Shown here: positions 8,972-18,183 of the stretch, piece after piece
How positions within the stretch are numbered: the stretch's first letter is position 1
Layout of the letters: each line of letters opens with the position of its first letter
Source: an uncultured Pseudorhodobacter sp.
GTDB taxonomy: Bacteria > Pseudomonadota > Alphaproteobacteria > Rhodobacterales > Rhodobacteraceae
Assembly: GCA_913062925.1 (NCBI GenBank)
Contig: CAJXWJ010000017.1
Span: forward strand, 1 to 53,998
DNA: 53,998 bases
Reading direction: 5' to 3'
Made by a program: the position numbers and the translations under genes
The notes under the pieces: model-generated
The model's input: the letters and a program-made list of their open reading frames with translations, nothing else
Told to the model about the DNA's origin: nothing
The model's database searches: none

Positions 8972-10647
8972 CAGCGACGCTTGGCATGACACGAGGTGAC
9001 ACGGCAGAGCCGAAATCCAACGAGCTTTTGTTGGGAGAGGATTGGGTTTCCCCCGATGGCCTTGCCGATCATGCCTTACATGCAGGCCGCGACAGACGCA
9101 GCTTTCTGTCTTTGCAGCAATCGCCATTGGCGCGAAAAATCATAATTTTCAATCTATTGGCGCTGGTCATCCTTGTGGCGGGCGTGCTTTATATGAACCC
9201 GTTCCGCGACAGTCTCGTGTTGCAGCGCGAGCAGGGCATCGTCACCGAAGCCAGCTTGCTGGCGCGGGTGATTGCGGCAGAGGCCTCTGTTCAGGGCCGT
9301 TTGCCGGCCACCTTGCAAAACACCGGCGTTGGCCCGGGGGTAGAGGTGTTCTTGTTTGATCCCTTGGGCGCGCTGGTTGCGCAAACCATCGGTGCCGCGC
9401 GGGTGCAAGAGGCGCCGCACCGCTCAACCGTGATCTCGGATTTTCTTGGCAAGATTTGGAGCTTTGTTTCTGGGCTCTTTGGCACTGAACCAAGGGCGGC
9501 CAGCCTTGCCTCGGGTGAGGTCGCAGCCCGCGCTTTGTTCGAGCAGGCTTTGGCGGGCAAAACCGCCTCGGGCACTGCGACAGGGGGCGAAGGCGGTGTG
9601 CAGTTCTCTGTTGCGACACCTGTTATGCTGGGCTCGACGCTGGCGGGCGCCTTGGTTTTGACTTCGGCCGAGGGGGAGATTGACCATCTGGTAAGCTATG
9701 AGCGCGAACAGGTGTTGCAAATGTTTGTGATTGCGCTGCTGGTCTCGGTGGGGCTGTCTTTGGTGCTTGCCTCGACCATTGCCAACCCTCTCGCCGATTT
9801 GGCCAAGGCTGCGGAATTGGGACGGGATCGGGACGCGCGCAAAATGTCGCCTGGTCGGGTGCGGATTCCGGATCTGGCGGCACGGCCGGATGAGATTGGC
9901 CGGCTTTCGGTGGCGATGCGTGGCATGGTGGCCGCGCTTTATGATCGCATTGACGCTAATGAACAATTTGCTGCCGATGTCAGCCATGAGATCAAGAACC
10001 CGCTGGCCTCGCTGCGCTCTGCCGTTGGGTCGCTGCGCATGGTGAAAAAAGAAGACCACCGCGAAAAGCTTTTGGATGTCATTGAACATGATGTCCGCCG
10101 GCTGGATCGCTTGGTTAGCGATATTTCAAACGCCTCGCGACTGGACAGCGAGTTGGTAAAAGAACAGGAAGAAGAGTTCAACCTGATCAAAACCTTAGTC
10201 GGGCTAACCGAATATCTTGGCGATCAGGCGCGTTTGAAAGGGGTCGAGTTTATCACCGATTTTCCGACCGAAGCGATCAAGGTGAATGGCTTAGAAGGCC
10301 GGCTTGCTCAGGTTTTTGTCAATCTGATCACCAATGCAGTCTCGTTTTGTGATGATGGCGATGCGGTACGGGTCTGGGCACGCAAGCGCGAAAACCGCGT
10401 GCTGATCGTGGTGGAAGACACGGGGCCCGGGATACCCGAACAGGCGCTGGCGAAAGTGTTCAAGCGGTTCTATTCAGACCGGCCCGCCTCGCATTTTGGC
10501 AATAATTCTGGCCTTGGACTGTCGATTTCGAAACAGATTGTCGAGGCGCATGGCGGGGTGATTTGGGCCGAGAATATTCGCCCGACCCATGCCGACCCCA
10601 CTTCGGAGCCGCTCGGGGCGCGCTTTGTTGTTGGTCTGCCGATTTGA
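8968..10647 (+). CDS. chvG: Sensor histidine kinase ChvG
   Basis: A 559-residue inner-membrane kinase, partner of ChvI. It has a cytoplasmic N-terminus of about 55 residues, TM1 near residues 56-76, a periplasmic sensing region, TM2 near 252-272, and a HAMP linker. The dimerisation domain follows with the phosphoacceptor His340 in [13 protein letters not shown]. The ATPase domain shows the N box NLITNAVSF, the G1 box DTGPGIP, and [16 protein letters not shown]. It overlaps chvI by 4 nt at its start and hprK by 4 nt at its end. The stimulus cannot be read from sequence. Confidence 0.93.
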   Translation: MTATLGMTRGDTAEPKSNELLLGEDWVSPDGLADHALHAGRDRRSFLSLQQSPLARKIIIFNLLALVILVAGVLYMNPFRDSLVLQREQGIVTEASLLARVIAAEASVQGRLPATLQNTGVGPGVEVFLFDPLGALVAQTIGAARVQEAPHRSTVISDFLGKIWSFVSGLFGTEPRAASLASGEVAARALFEQALAGKTASGTATGGEGGVQFSVATPVMLGSTLAGALVLTSAEGEIDHLVSYEREQVLQMFVIALLVSVGLSLVLASTIANPLADLAKAAELGRDRDARKMSPGRVRIPDLAARPDEIGRLSVAMRGMVAALYDRIDANEQFAADVSHEIKNPLASLRSAVGSLRMVKKEDHREKLLDVIEHDVRRLDRLVSDISNASRLDSELVKEQEEEFNLIKTLVGLTEYLGDQARLKGVEFITDFPTEAIKVNGLEGRLAQVFVNLITNAVSFCDDGDAVRVWARKRENRVLIVVEDTGPGIPEQALAKVFKRFYSDRPASHFGNNSGLGLSISKQIVEAHGGVIWAENIRPTHADPTSEPLGARFVVGLPI

Positions 10648-11081
10648 CCGCGCAGGCGGGGCAAGACGGCGTTAATCTGCATGCCAGTTGCATCGCCGTT
10701 GAGGGCCGTGGCCTTTTGATTCTTGGGCCCTCTGGGTCGGGAAAGTCGGCCCTTGCCCTACAGCTGATGGCCTTTGGGGCCGATTTGGTCGCCGATGATC
10801 GCACGCAAATCACCTTGCAAGACGGTCAGTTGTTGGCCAGCTGCCCAGTGCCGATCCATGGTTTGATCGAGGCGCGCGGCATGGGCCTGTTGCGGGCGCC
10901 GACTGTGACATTGGTTCCTCTTGTCTTGGCGGTAGACTTGAGCCACTCTAGCAGCGAAAGATTGCCCCCGCGTCAAAAGATGGTGGTGCTGGGTCAAGAG
11001 CTTGATCTTGTTTCTGCAATCCAGGGCAACCATTTTCCTGCGGCGATCCTGTGTTATCTGAAGGGCTCGCGGCAGGACTGA
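10644..11081 (+). CDS. hprK: HPr kinase/phosphorylase, short alphaproteobacterial form
   Basis: Phosphorylates HPr on Ser46 (and reverses this), tuning the PTS chain to energy state. About 145 residues: only the C-terminal catalytic domain is present, as is normal in alphaproteobacteria, where the N-terminal domain of the Firmicute enzyme is missing. The P-loop GPSGSGKSALALQL and the family signature IHGLIEARGMGLLRAP are visible. I choose the TTG at 10644, which overlaps the chvG stop codon; no ATG in frame is usable before the P-loop, and an ATG at 10563 lies deep inside chvG. The HPr target encoded downstream retains Ser46. Confidence 0.88.
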   Translation: MTAQAGQDGVNLHASCIAVEGRGLLILGPSGSGKSALALQLMAFGADLVADDRTQITLQDGQLLASCPVPIHGLIEARGMGLLRAPTVTLVPLVLAVDLSHSSSERLPPRQKMVVLGQELDLVSAIQGNHFPAAILCYLKGSRQD

Positions 11082-11093
11082 GAGGCGTGTTTC

Positions 11094-12002
11094 GTGACGG
11101 CACAATCGGACGTTTTGGCAGAGCATCAATTGGTTCTGGTCACTGGCCCTTCGGGGGCTGGGCGCACGACGGCGATCAACGCCCTGGAAGATCTGGGGTT
11201 TGAGGTGATCAACAACCTGCCCCTGAGCCTTGTACCGCGTGTGATTGACGGGCCATCGCTGGGGCGGCCGATTGGGCTTGGCATTGATGTGCGCAACCGC
11301 GATTTCAATGCCACCACTTTGATTGAACTGATCGATATTTTGACGCGCGATCCGCGGGTGAACCTTGAGGTGATTTATCTCGACTGCGGCATTGCCGAGC
11401 TGATCCAGCGCTATGCCGACACCCGCCGCCGGCATCCTTTGGCCCCGACAGAAACCCCCAGCGAAGGCATCGACCGCGAAATTGACCTGCTGGCACCGAT
11501 CCGCGTGCGGGCGGACCATCTCATTGATACCTCCGAGATGTCGCCGCACGATCTGAAGGCCGAGATTGGCCAGCGCTTTAGGCATGATGATTCGGCAAAA
11601 ATGGCGGTCTCAGTGCAGTCCTTTAGCTATAAACGTGGACTGCCGCGCGGCTTGGATATGGTTTTTGACTGCCGGTTCCTTGCGAATCCCCATTGGCAGG
11701 CCGAATTGCGTGATAGCGATGGCCGCGATCGGGCTGTCACTGACTATATCCAAGCGGACCCGCGCTTTGCCGAATTCTTCCAAAAGTTGCAGGAATTGAT
11801 CCTGTTATTGCTGCCCGCGCATTTAAACGAGGGAAAAGCACACTTGGCCATTGGCTTTGGTTGCACGGGCGGGCAACATCGCTCTGTTGCCGTTGCGGAA
11901 AAACTAGGCAATGTGCTTGCACAAGCGGGCTGGCCGGTGTCAAAACGGCATCGAGAATTGGAACGCAAAGCGGCGGTGACGTCGGATAAGGCATTGAGGT
12001 AG
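11094..12002 (+). CDS. rapZ: RNase adapter / nucleotide-binding protein RapZ
   Basis: RapZ (YvcJ family) is an ATP/GTP-binding protein; in E. coli it delivers sRNAs to RNase E to control glucosamine-6-phosphate synthase. Length 302 residues is typical. The N-terminal P-loop is [18 protein letters not shown], followed by GFEVINNLP, and the C-terminal domain carries the conserved [14 protein letters not shown]. Translation probably starts at GTG 11094, with GAGAGG about 8 nt ahead. Position between hprK and the EIIA gene is the standard alphaproteobacterial order. Whether the RNA-adapter role holds in this lineage is not established by sequence. Confidence 0.94.
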   Translation: MTAQSDVLAEHQLVLVTGPSGAGRTTAINALEDLGFEVINNLPLSLVPRVIDGPSLGRPIGLGIDVRNRDFNATTLIELIDILTRDPRVNLEVIYLDCGIAELIQRYADTRRRHPLAPTETPSEGIDREIDLLAPIRVRADHLIDTSEMSPHDLKAEIGQRFRHDDSAKMAVSVQSFSYKRGLPRGLDMVFDCRFLANPHWQAELRDSDGRDRAVTDYIQADPRFAEFFQKLQELILLLLPAHLNEGKAHLAIGFGCTGGQHRSVAVAEKLGNVLAQAGWPVSKRHRELERKAAVTSDKALR

Positions 12003-12009
12003 CAGGCGC

Positions 12010-12405
12010 GTGATCGGCATTGTCATCGTGGCACACGGGGGGCTTGCGCGCGAGTATCTTGCGGCGGTCGAGCATGTGGTCGGCCCTCAGGCCGCCATGC
12101 GTGCCATCGCGATTGAAGATACGCACGACCGCGCCGCCAAGCAGACGGAAATTTGCGAGGCTGCCGATGCGGTCGATCAGGGCCAAGGCGTGGTGATGGT
12201 CACCGATATGTTTGGCGGTTCGCCGTCGAATCTGTCCTTGATGGCCTGCGCGGCCTCAGAGCGGCGCATTCTTTACGGCGCAAATCTGCCGATGCTGATC
12301 AAACTGGCGAAGTCGCGCGATTTGCCGATTGCCGAGGCGGTCAGCAACGCCTTGGATGCGGGGCGGAAATACATCAATTCTTTGGATCTCGGCGGAGGAG
12401 CCTGA
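12010..12405 (+). CDS. PTS EIIA component, mannose-family type
   Basis: A 131-residue EIIA-Man-type domain protein. It starts at GTG with the classical MIGIVIVAHGGLA; His9 is the expected phosphorylation site. The TDMFGGSPSNLSL motif is the other family signature. No EIIB, EIIC or EIID permease gene is nearby, so it is most likely a regulatory phosphate acceptor, not a sugar importer. It follows rapZ by 7 nt and precedes ptsH by 2 nt. Regulatory output in Rhodobacterales is unknown to me. Confidence 0.92.
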   Translation: MIGIVIVAHGGLAREYLAAVEHVVGPQAAMRAIAIEDTHDRAAKQTEICEAADAVDQGQGVVMVTDMFGGSPSNLSLMACAASERRILYGANLPMLIKLAKSRDLPIAEAVSNALDAGRKYINSLDLGGGA

Positions 12406-12407
12406 AT

Positions 12408-12677
12408 ATGTCGGGACGGGCTTTGGCTATTGTGAATGAAAAGGGGCTGCACGCGCGGGCTTCGGCGAAGTTTGTCGAGGTGGTCGAGGGCTTTGACGCA
12501 ACCGCACAGGTCAGCAAAGATGGAATGACGGTCTCTGGTGACAGCATCATGGGGCTTTTAATGTTGGCAGCGTCCCGTGGAACCTCTATTGAGGTGACAA
12601 CAGCTGGCGCGCAAGAAGCAGAGCTTGCAGACGCTTTAGAGGCATTGGTCGCCAATCGGTTTGGCGAAGACTTCTGA
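12408..12677 (+). CDS. ptsH: HPr phosphocarrier protein
   Basis: An 89-residue HPr. Both regulatory residues are visible: His15 in NEKGLHARASAKFV, the site charged by EI, and Ser46 in VSGDSIMGLLML, the target of HprK. The start at 12408 is supported by a strong GGAGGAG 7 nt upstream. It lies last in the chvI-chvG-hprK-rapZ-EIIA-ptsH set. EI itself is not in this window, so it must be encoded elsewhere. The module lacks transport components and looks like a regulatory chain. Confidence 0.95.
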   Translation: MSGRALAIVNEKGLHARASAKFVEVVEGFDATAQVSKDGMTVSGDSIMGLLMLAASRGTSIEVTTAGAQEAELADALEALVANRFGEDF

Positions 12678-12705
12678 TGCGCGGGACGAGGAAGGCTTAT
12701 GCGTC

Positions 12706-13587
12706 GTGAAAGATATGCCACAAAATGAATTCATCGCGGCTCCGGCCGCCAAGTCTCGTAAATATGACATGCAGCGGCTGTCATATGCGGGAACTTTTAC
12801 CAACCCGTTCAAATCGGGCAGCATTCGTGCGATTGAATGGCTGACCGCGAAAATTCAGTTGTTGCGGCTGATCCGCGAGTTTGAACGCTCGGGTGCGCCC
12901 TTCGGTGCGCCGTTTTGGCCCAAGGCGATCAAGCAGATGGGCATTCGCATCGACACGCCGGCCGAGGAAATCGCGCATATTCCGGCGACGGGTCCGGTCG
13001 TGGTGGTGTCAAACCACCCGCATGGGCTGGTCGATGGAATGATTATCGCCGAATTGGTCAACCGCGTCCGCTCTGACTTCAAGATTTTGACGCGGTCTTT
13101 GCTGACAGGCATTCCAGAAGTTGAACAGTTCATGATCCCGGTGCCGTTTCCGCATGAGGAAAACGCGCGCGAGTTGGGCTTGCAGATGCGCAACGAAACC
13201 ATGGCGCATCTGAAGGCGGGCGGGGTGATTATTCTGTTTCCGGCCGGTAAAGTGGCAATGTCAGAGACGTTTTTCGGCCCTGCGATCGAGGCCGAATGGA
13301 ACGTCTTTACCCATAAGATGATTCAGCGTTCGGGGGCCACGATCCTGCCGATGCATTTCACCGGGCAAAACTCGCGGCTGTTTCTGATTGCCAATAAGCT
13401 GTCGGATACGCTGCGGCAGGGTCTGCTGTTGTACGAGATCAAACGCGCATTGTTCAAGCCGCAGCGCCCGTTTATTGGCGCGCCGATTCCGGCTTCGGTG
13501 CTGGATCAGTGGGATGGCAACCCGCGTGGATTTTTGGCTTGGCTGCGCCAGCACACACTTGATTTAGGCACAAAGCCAAAAGGTTAG
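12706..13587 (+). CDS. Glycerolipid acyltransferase (PlsC/LPLAT superfamily)
   Basis: A protein of about 293 residues with the PlsC-superfamily acyltransferase fold. The catalytic block VVVSNHPHGLVDGMI is followed about 85 residues later by the substrate-binding segment IILFPAGKVAMSE. It probably transfers acyl chains to a lysophospholipid or related lipid at the inner membrane. The start is uncertain: GTG 12706 has GAGGAAGG 10 nt ahead and is preferred; ATG 12715 is the alternative. It follows ptsH by 28 nt and may be cotranscribed with the PTS genes. Its stop interlocks with that of hbd on the other strand (13584-13587). Confidence 0.82.
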   Translation: MKDMPQNEFIAAPAAKSRKYDMQRLSYAGTFTNPFKSGSIRAIEWLTAKIQLLRLIREFERSGAPFGAPFWPKAIKQMGIRIDTPAEEIAHIPATGPVVVVSNHPHGLVDGMIIAELVNRVRSDFKILTRSLLTGIPEVEQFMIPVPFPHEENARELGLQMRNETMAHLKAGGVIILFPAGKVAMSETFFGPAIEAEWNVFTHKMIQRSGATILPMHFTGQNSRLFLIANKLSDTLRQGLLLYEIKRALFKPQRPFIGAPIPASVLDQWDGNPRGFLAWLRQHTLDLGTKPKG

Positions 13588-14459
13588 CGCGTCGGAACAG
13601 GAACATCGCCGCGGTAATCGTAAAAGCCGCGCTTGGTTTTGCGCCCCAACCAGCCTGCTTCGACATATTTTGACAACAGCGGGCAGGGCCGATATTTGCT
13701 GTCGCCCAAGCCGTCATGCAGCACGTTCATGATCGCAAGACAGGTGTCCAAACCGATGAAATCGGCCAGTTCCAGCGGCCCCATCGGATGGTTGGCACCC
13801 AGCTTCATCGCTTCGTCAATCGATTTGACCGAACCAACGCCTTCGTAAAGCGTATAAACCGCTTCGTTGATCATCGGCACCAGAATGCGGTTAACGATAA
13901 AGGCGGGGAAATCTTCGGCATTGGCGGCGGTTTTGCCCAGACGCCGGACCACCTCCATCAGGGTGTCATAGGTCTCGCGGTCGGTGGCGATGCCGCGGAT
14001 CAGCTCGACCAGCTGCATCACCGGCACGGGATTCATAAAGTGAAAACCCATAAAGCGTTCGGGCCGGTCTGTGCGCGAGGCCAGACGCGTGATCGAGATC
14101 GACGAAGTGTTCGAGGTCAGAATGGTCTGCGGTGCCAGATGCGGCGCAAGCCCTGCAAAGATGGCGTTCTTGACCTCTTCCCGCTCGGTCGCGGCTTCGA
14201 TGATCAGATCGCAGGGGCCCAGATCGGCGAGCGTTGCACTGGTTTTGATGCGCGCCATGGCGCCGGCTTTGTCGGCGGCGGAAATCTTCTCGCGCGAGAC
14301 TTGGCGCTCCATATTCTTATCAATGGTGGCGATGGCGGCGCCCAACATCTCGGGGTTCACATCGTTTAGCAAAACTTCGTAACCAGCCAAGGCAAAGACA
14401 TGCGCGATGCCATTGCCCATTTGCCCTGCGCCCACGATGCCCACCGAACGGATTTCCAT
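13584..14459 (-). CDS. hbd: 3-hydroxybutyryl-CoA dehydrogenase
   Basis: NAD(P)-dependent oxidation or reduction at the 3-position of C4 acyl-CoA, used in butyrate/polyhydroxybutyrate and acetoacetyl-CoA metabolism. The 291-residue length is standard when the start at 14459 (MEIRSVGIVGAGQMGNG) is used; AAAAGGG precedes it. The Rossmann motif GAGQMGNGIA, the catalytic region MGFHFMNPVPVMQLVELI and the C-terminal HPMGPLELADFIGLD are clear. It is transcribed alone, separated from etfAB by a convergent gene, yet all serve acyl-CoA chemistry. Confidence 0.94.
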   Translation of the reverse strand: MEIRSVGIVGAGQMGNGIAHVFALAGYEVLLNDVNPEMLGAAIATIDKNMERQVSREKISAADKAGAMARIKTSATLADLGPCDLIIEAATEREEVKNAIFAGLAPHLAPQTILTSNTSSISITRLASRTDRPERFMGFHFMNPVPVMQLVELIRGIATDRETYDTLMEVVRRLGKTAANAEDFPAFIVNRILVPMINEAVYTLYEGVGSVKSIDEAMKLGANHPMGPLELADFIGLDTCLAIMNVLHDGLGDSKYRPCPLLSKYVEAGWLGRKTKRGFYDYRGDVPVPTR

Positions 14460-14619
14460 ACCAAACACCCTTTTGCTGCTGTGCAGCACCATCGCAGCCC
14501 GCCGCAGGCAACGCAAGGGCGGCCGTTCTGCACAGTATTTAAGGCAAATCCGGTTTTTAACATTTTAGAAAGCCGACTCGGTCAGGTTTGGGAGTGGGTG
14601 TTAAGACATTGGGGTGGCT

Positions 14620-15459
14620 ATGGCCTATATCTTTCCTGGCGAAGGATCGTTGAACTATGAGCTTTGCCAATACGGCAGCTCTCGGGTGCTGTTTCGCGGG
14701 CCGAAACAGCCGACGGATGGCGCTTATCTGGCCCTGCTGGGCGGAACCGAGACCTATGGCAGGTTTGTGCAAGCGCCGTTTTCCGCGTTGCTGGGGCGCG
14801 GCATGGCGCTGCCTGCGGTCAATTTGGCTTCGATGAACGCGGGACCAGATCTTTATTTGAATGAGCCAGAGCTGCTGCGGATTGCCGCGCAAGCGCGGGT
14901 TGCCGTGGTGCAGGTGATGGGCGCGCAAAACATCTCGAACCGCTATTACACGGTGCATCCGCGCCGCAATGATCGATTTCTGGCGGCCTCTCCTTTGCTG
15001 AAAGCGCTGTTTCCAGAGGTGGATTTTACCGAATTCAACTTTACCCGACATTTGTTGATGGCGCTGCAATCCCACTCGAGGGATCGGTTTGAGGTGCTGG
15101 CCGAGGAGTTGCGTGCTGCGTGGGTGCTAAGGATGCAGCAGGTTTTGGCGGCGCTGAAGGGTCGGGCGATTTTGCTTTGGCTGTCAGAATCTGCTCCGCT
15201 TCACCCCGAGCGACGCGCGGTGTTGCAGCGTCTGCCGATCTTGGTGGATGCCGAGATGGTTGCCGCCGTGCGTCCGCATGCCGCGCAATATCTCGAGGCG
15301 GTCTATCGCCGCGATGCGCTGTCGAAAGGCTGTTCGGGCATGGCCTTTGCGCCGATGGAGGCGATGGCTGCGGCTGAACTGCCCGGCCCTGCGGCGCATC
15401 AAGAGATCGCGGCCAAGCTGATGCCGCTGGTCGCATCGATTTTGGCGCGCCAGCATTGA
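14620..15459 (+). CDS. DUF6473 family protein
   Basis: A soluble protein of about 279 residues, resembling DUF6473, a family found mainly in Rhodobacteraceae and of unknown function. No signal peptide or membrane segment is visible. Conserved-looking blocks are GGTETYGRFVQAPF, VNLASMNAGPDLYL and VVQVMGAQNISNRYYTVHP. Translation may start at ATG 14620 or at GTG 14614 two codons earlier; no strong ribosome site separates them. It lies between hbd and etfA, convergent with etfA, sharing a bidirectional terminator with it. Confidence 0.7.
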   Translation: MAYIFPGEGSLNYELCQYGSSRVLFRGPKQPTDGAYLALLGGTETYGRFVQAPFSALLGRGMALPAVNLASMNAGPDLYLNEPELLRIAAQARVAVVQVMGAQNISNRYYTVHPRRNDRFLAASPLLKALFPEVDFTEFNFTRHLLMALQSHSRDRFEVLAEELRAAWVLRMQQVLAALKGRAILLWLSESAPLHPERRAVLQRLPILVDAEMVAAVRPHAAQYLEAVYRRDALSKGCSGMAFAPMEAMAAAELPGPAAHQEIAAKLMPLVASILARQH

Positions 15460-15483
15460 AAAGGGCGCCCGCAGGCGCCCTTT
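15460..15483. terminator. Bidirectional terminator between DUF6473 gene and etfA
   Basis: A perfect 10-bp inverted repeat AAAGGGCGCC / GGCGCCCTTT with a CGCA loop, placed between two convergent genes whose stops are at 15459 and 15490. The GC core flanked by A/T on both sides suits termination in both directions, though the T-runs are short. Confidence 0.75.
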
Positions 15484-15489
15484 CAGATC

Positions 15490-16416
15490 TTACAGCTTTT
15501 CGATCAGCTCTGGCACCGCGGTGAACAGATCGGCGACAAGGCCGTAATCTGCCACTTGGAAGATCGGCGCCTCTTCGTCTTTGTTGATCGCGACGATGAT
15601 CTTGCTGTCTTTCATCCCGGCCAAATGCTGAATGGCACCCGAGATGCCGACCGCCACATAAAGCGAGGGGGCCACGACTTTGCCGGTCTGGCCAACTTGC
15701 CAATCGTTCGGCGCATAGCCCGAATCGACCGCCGCGCGCGAGGCACCAACCGCGGCACCCAGTTTGTCGGCCAAAGATTCGATCAGCGCAAAGTCGGCTT
15801 GCGAGCCCACACCACGGCCACCCGACACCACGATGCCGGCCGAGGTCAGCTCGGGGCGATCCGAGGTCGCAACGCGGTCTTCAACCCAAGCCGACAGGCT
15901 TGCGTCAACGGCTGCGCTGGTTTTCTCGACCGCCGCAGCGCCGCCCATGCCCGCCGCGTCAAAGGTCGCGGTGCGCACGGTCATCACCTTGATGCCATCC
16001 GAAGATTTCACGGTCTGAATGGCGTTGCCGGCATAGATCGGGCGCTCAAAGGTATCGGCGTCGATCACGGCGGTGACTTCGGAAATCACCATAACGTCAA
16101 GCAAAGCCGCAACGCGGGGCAAAACCGATTTCGAAAACGCGCCCGAGGGGGCTGCAATATGGCTGAAACCGGGGGCAAGCGAGACGATCAGCGCTGCGGT
16201 TGGTTCGGCCATCGCGTGGCAATAGGCGTGATCATCGGCAAACAGCACCTTGGCCACGCCGTCCAGCTTGGCCGCCTCTGCCGCTGCCGCGTCGCCGCCG
16301 GTGCCTGCAACCAAAATGGTCACATCGCCCAAGGATTTCACAGCCGTCAGGGTCTTTGCGACCTGATCGGTGGCCAATTGGCCGTCAACAATATCTGCGA
16401 GAAGAAGAACGGCCAT
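15490..16416 (-). CDS. etfA: Electron transfer flavoprotein alpha subunit
   Basis: The FAD-binding subunit of ETF, which collects electrons from acyl-CoA dehydrogenases (including Mcd) and hands them to ETF:ubiquinone oxidoreductase. 308 residues, normal length. The C-terminal FAD signature SGAIQHLAGMKDSKIIVAIN followed by KDEEAPIFQVADYGLVADLF is complete, as is SGGRGVGS. Its ATG overlaps the etfB stop (ATGA), so the subunits are coupled. Confidence 0.97.
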   Translation of the reverse strand: MAVLLLADIVDGQLATDQVAKTLTAVKSLGDVTILVAGTGGDAAAAEAAKLDGVAKVLFADDHAYCHAMAEPTAALIVSLAPGFSHIAAPSGAFSKSVLPRVAALLDVMVISEVTAVIDADTFERPIYAGNAIQTVKSSDGIKVMTVRTATFDAAGMGGAAAVEKTSAAVDASLSAWVEDRVATSDRPELTSAGIVVSGGRGVGSQADFALIESLADKLGAAVGASRAAVDSGYAPNDWQVGQTGKVVAPSLYVAVGISGAIQHLAGMKDSKIIVAINKDEEAPIFQVADYGLVADLFTAVPELIEKL

Positions 16417-17177
16417 CAGATCACCCCTGCTTCGTCTTTAAGTTTTGCGATCAGCTCGGCCACCGAGGCCACTTTGACGCCAGCCTTGCGGCCTGCGGGT
16501 TCGGTGGTGTTGACGATGCTAAGGCGTGGCGCGACATCAACGCCGTAGTCTGCCGGCGTCTTGATCGCCAAAGGCTTGGCCTTGGCCTTCATGATATTGG
16601 GCAGGCTGGCGTAGCGTGGCTCGTTCAAGCGCAAATCAACCGTGACGATTGTTGGCATTTTCACCGAGATTTGCTGCAAACCGCTGTCAACTTCGCGGGT
16701 GACGGTGGCTTTGTCGCCGTCAATCACCAGCTCGGAGACAAAGGTCGCCTGCGACCAACCCAACAGAGCCGAGAGCATTTGTCCGGTGGCATTCATATCG
16801 TTATCAATGGCTTGCTTGCCACAAAGCACGATGCCCGGCGCTTCTTCGCGCACCACGGCTGCCAGCAGCTTGGCCACGGCCAAAGGCTCGATATCGGTCT
16901 GCACATCTGCGGTGGCTTCGATCAGGATGGCGCGATCTGCCCCCATAGCCAAAGCCGTGCGCAGGGTTTCCTGCGATTGCTTGACGCCGATAGAGACCAC
17001 GACGATCTCGGTCGCGACGCCCTTTTCCTTCAGCCGGATCGCTTCTTCGACAGCGATCTCGTCAAAGGGGTTCATCGACATTTTCACGTTGGCAAGATCG
17101 ACGCCCGTGCCGTCCGCTTTGACACGGACCTTCACGTTATAGTCGATCACACGTTTGACAGGCACCAGGACCTTCAT
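16416..17177 (-). CDS. etfB: Electron transfer flavoprotein beta subunit
   Basis: The AMP-binding ETF subunit, 253 residues. It starts [20 protein letters not shown]; a GGAGA lies about 9 nt ahead, and the frame extending 23 codons further upstream lacks support. The family block [20 protein letters not shown] is clear. It is first of the etfB-etfA pair and lies 129 nt downstream of the adenosyltransferase gene on the same strand. That gap may contain its own promoter, but I cannot define one convincingly. Confidence 0.97.
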   Translation of the reverse strand: MKVLVPVKRVIDYNVKVRVKADGTGVDLANVKMSMNPFDEIAVEEAIRLKEKGVATEIVVVSIGVKQSQETLRTALAMGADRAILIEATADVQTDIEPLAVAKLLAAVVREEAPGIVLCGKQAIDNDMNATGQMLSALLGWSQATFVSELVIDGDKATVTREVDSGLQQISVKMPTIVTVDLRLNEPRYASLPNIMKAKAKPLAIKTPADYGVDVAPRLSIVNTTEPAGRKAGVKVASVAELIAKLKDEAGVI

Positions 17178-17306
17178 CGCGCATATCTCCATTTCCAAGG
17201 GCCCCAAAGGACCGATCAAGCTCTCGGCTTCGTCATATCGCGTCAAGCGCTTTGGGAACAGACCAAAACCGACCCAAAGGCGCGGTCAGACGTCGCGTCT
17301 TGGTTC

Positions 17307-17879
17307 TTAGCGCGTCAGGCCCGGCACCCAAAGCACATCATCTTTGCCATCATTATTAGCGATGCGGCCCGCGACAAAGAACCAATCTGACAGGCGGTTC
17401 AGGTATTTGACCGCCTCGTTGTTGACCTCTTCCATGGTTGCAAGTTCGACGACGCCGCGTTCAGCCCGACGCGACACTGTGCGGCAGACATGCAGATGCG
17501 CCGCCAAAGCCGAGCCGCCGGGCAGGATAAAGCTGCGCAGCGGCGTCAGCTTGGCGTTCATCACATCAATTTCAGCTTCCAGACGCGCGACCTGCGCTGC
17601 GATCATCCGCAGCGGCGGATAGGCGGCGGTGGCGTCATTGTGCATGTCAGGCGTGCAAAGATCAGCGCCCAGATCGAACAGATCGTTCGAGATCCGCTGC
17701 AAGGCCGCATCCATCTCGCCGCTGGCATGCAGCCGCGCCATACCGACGGTGGCATTGGTTTCATCGACATTGCCGTAGGCGGTGACCCGCATCGAATGCT
17801 TGGCCACCCGCGCGCCATTGCCCAGTGCGGTTTCGCCTGCGTCGCCGGTTTTGGTGTAGATTTTCGACAGAACAACCAT
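17307..17879 (-). CDS. ATP:cob(I)alamin adenosyltransferase, PduO type
   Basis: Transfers the adenosyl group of ATP to cob(I)alamin, making adenosylcobalamin. 190 residues. PduO-type motifs are visible: KIYTKTGDAGETAL at the N-terminus, the ATP/cobalamin-site CRTVSRRAERGVVEL, and NEAVKYLNRLSDWFFVAGR. It is not the CobA/BtuR type, which has a P-loop. Adenosylcobalamin is needed by methylmalonyl-CoA and ethylmalonyl-CoA mutases, which fits with mcd in this window. It follows the HIG1 gene by 3 nt, so the two share a transcript. Confidence 0.93.
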   Translation of the reverse strand: MVVLSKIYTKTGDAGETALGNGARVAKHSMRVTAYGNVDETNATVGMARLHASGEMDAALQRISNDLFDLGADLCTPDMHNDATAAYPPLRMIAAQVARLEAEIDVMNAKLTPLRSFILPGGSALAAHLHVCRTVSRRAERGVVELATMEEVNNEAVKYLNRLSDWFFVAGRIANNDGKDDVLWVPGLTR

Positions 17880-17882
17880 GTT

Positions 17883-18086
17883 TTAGCCTTTGCTGTGAAG
17901 ATAGGCATAGCCCACAATGATGATAACCGCCCCAGCCTGCGCGATGATCCGATAACGCATCAGCCGGTTCGAGTGTTTGCGGTTGAACTCGCCACCCTTT
18001 GCAAAGCTGCCGATGCCAAGCATCAGAATGATCAGCACGACAAAGCAGGCAAGCACGCCTATCAGGAAAATCGGATCGCTGGGCAT
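17883..18086 (-). CDS. Twin-helix small membrane protein, HIG1 domain
   Basis: A 67-residue protein with two hydrophobic helices (residues about 5-27 and 47-64) joined by a basic loop containing EFNRKHSNRLMRYRIIAQA. This is the HIG1 (hypoxia-induced gene) pattern; family members associate with terminal oxidases. The start at 18086 has AAAGGACA upstream. It is followed after 3 nt by the adenosyltransferase gene. Association with cytochrome oxidase here is inference from family knowledge. Confidence 0.82.
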   Translation of the reverse strand: MPSDPIFLIGVLACFVVLIILMLGIGSFAKGGEFNRKHSNRLMRYRIIAQAGAVIIIVGYAYLHSKG

Positions 18087-18183
18087 CGGGTGTCCTTTCG
18101 TTTCGCCCTCACTTAGGCGTATGTCGGCGAAAAGCGAATGCAAAAACGTATATCGAGCTTGGTCTGCGGCAAAAAGCGGCGGC

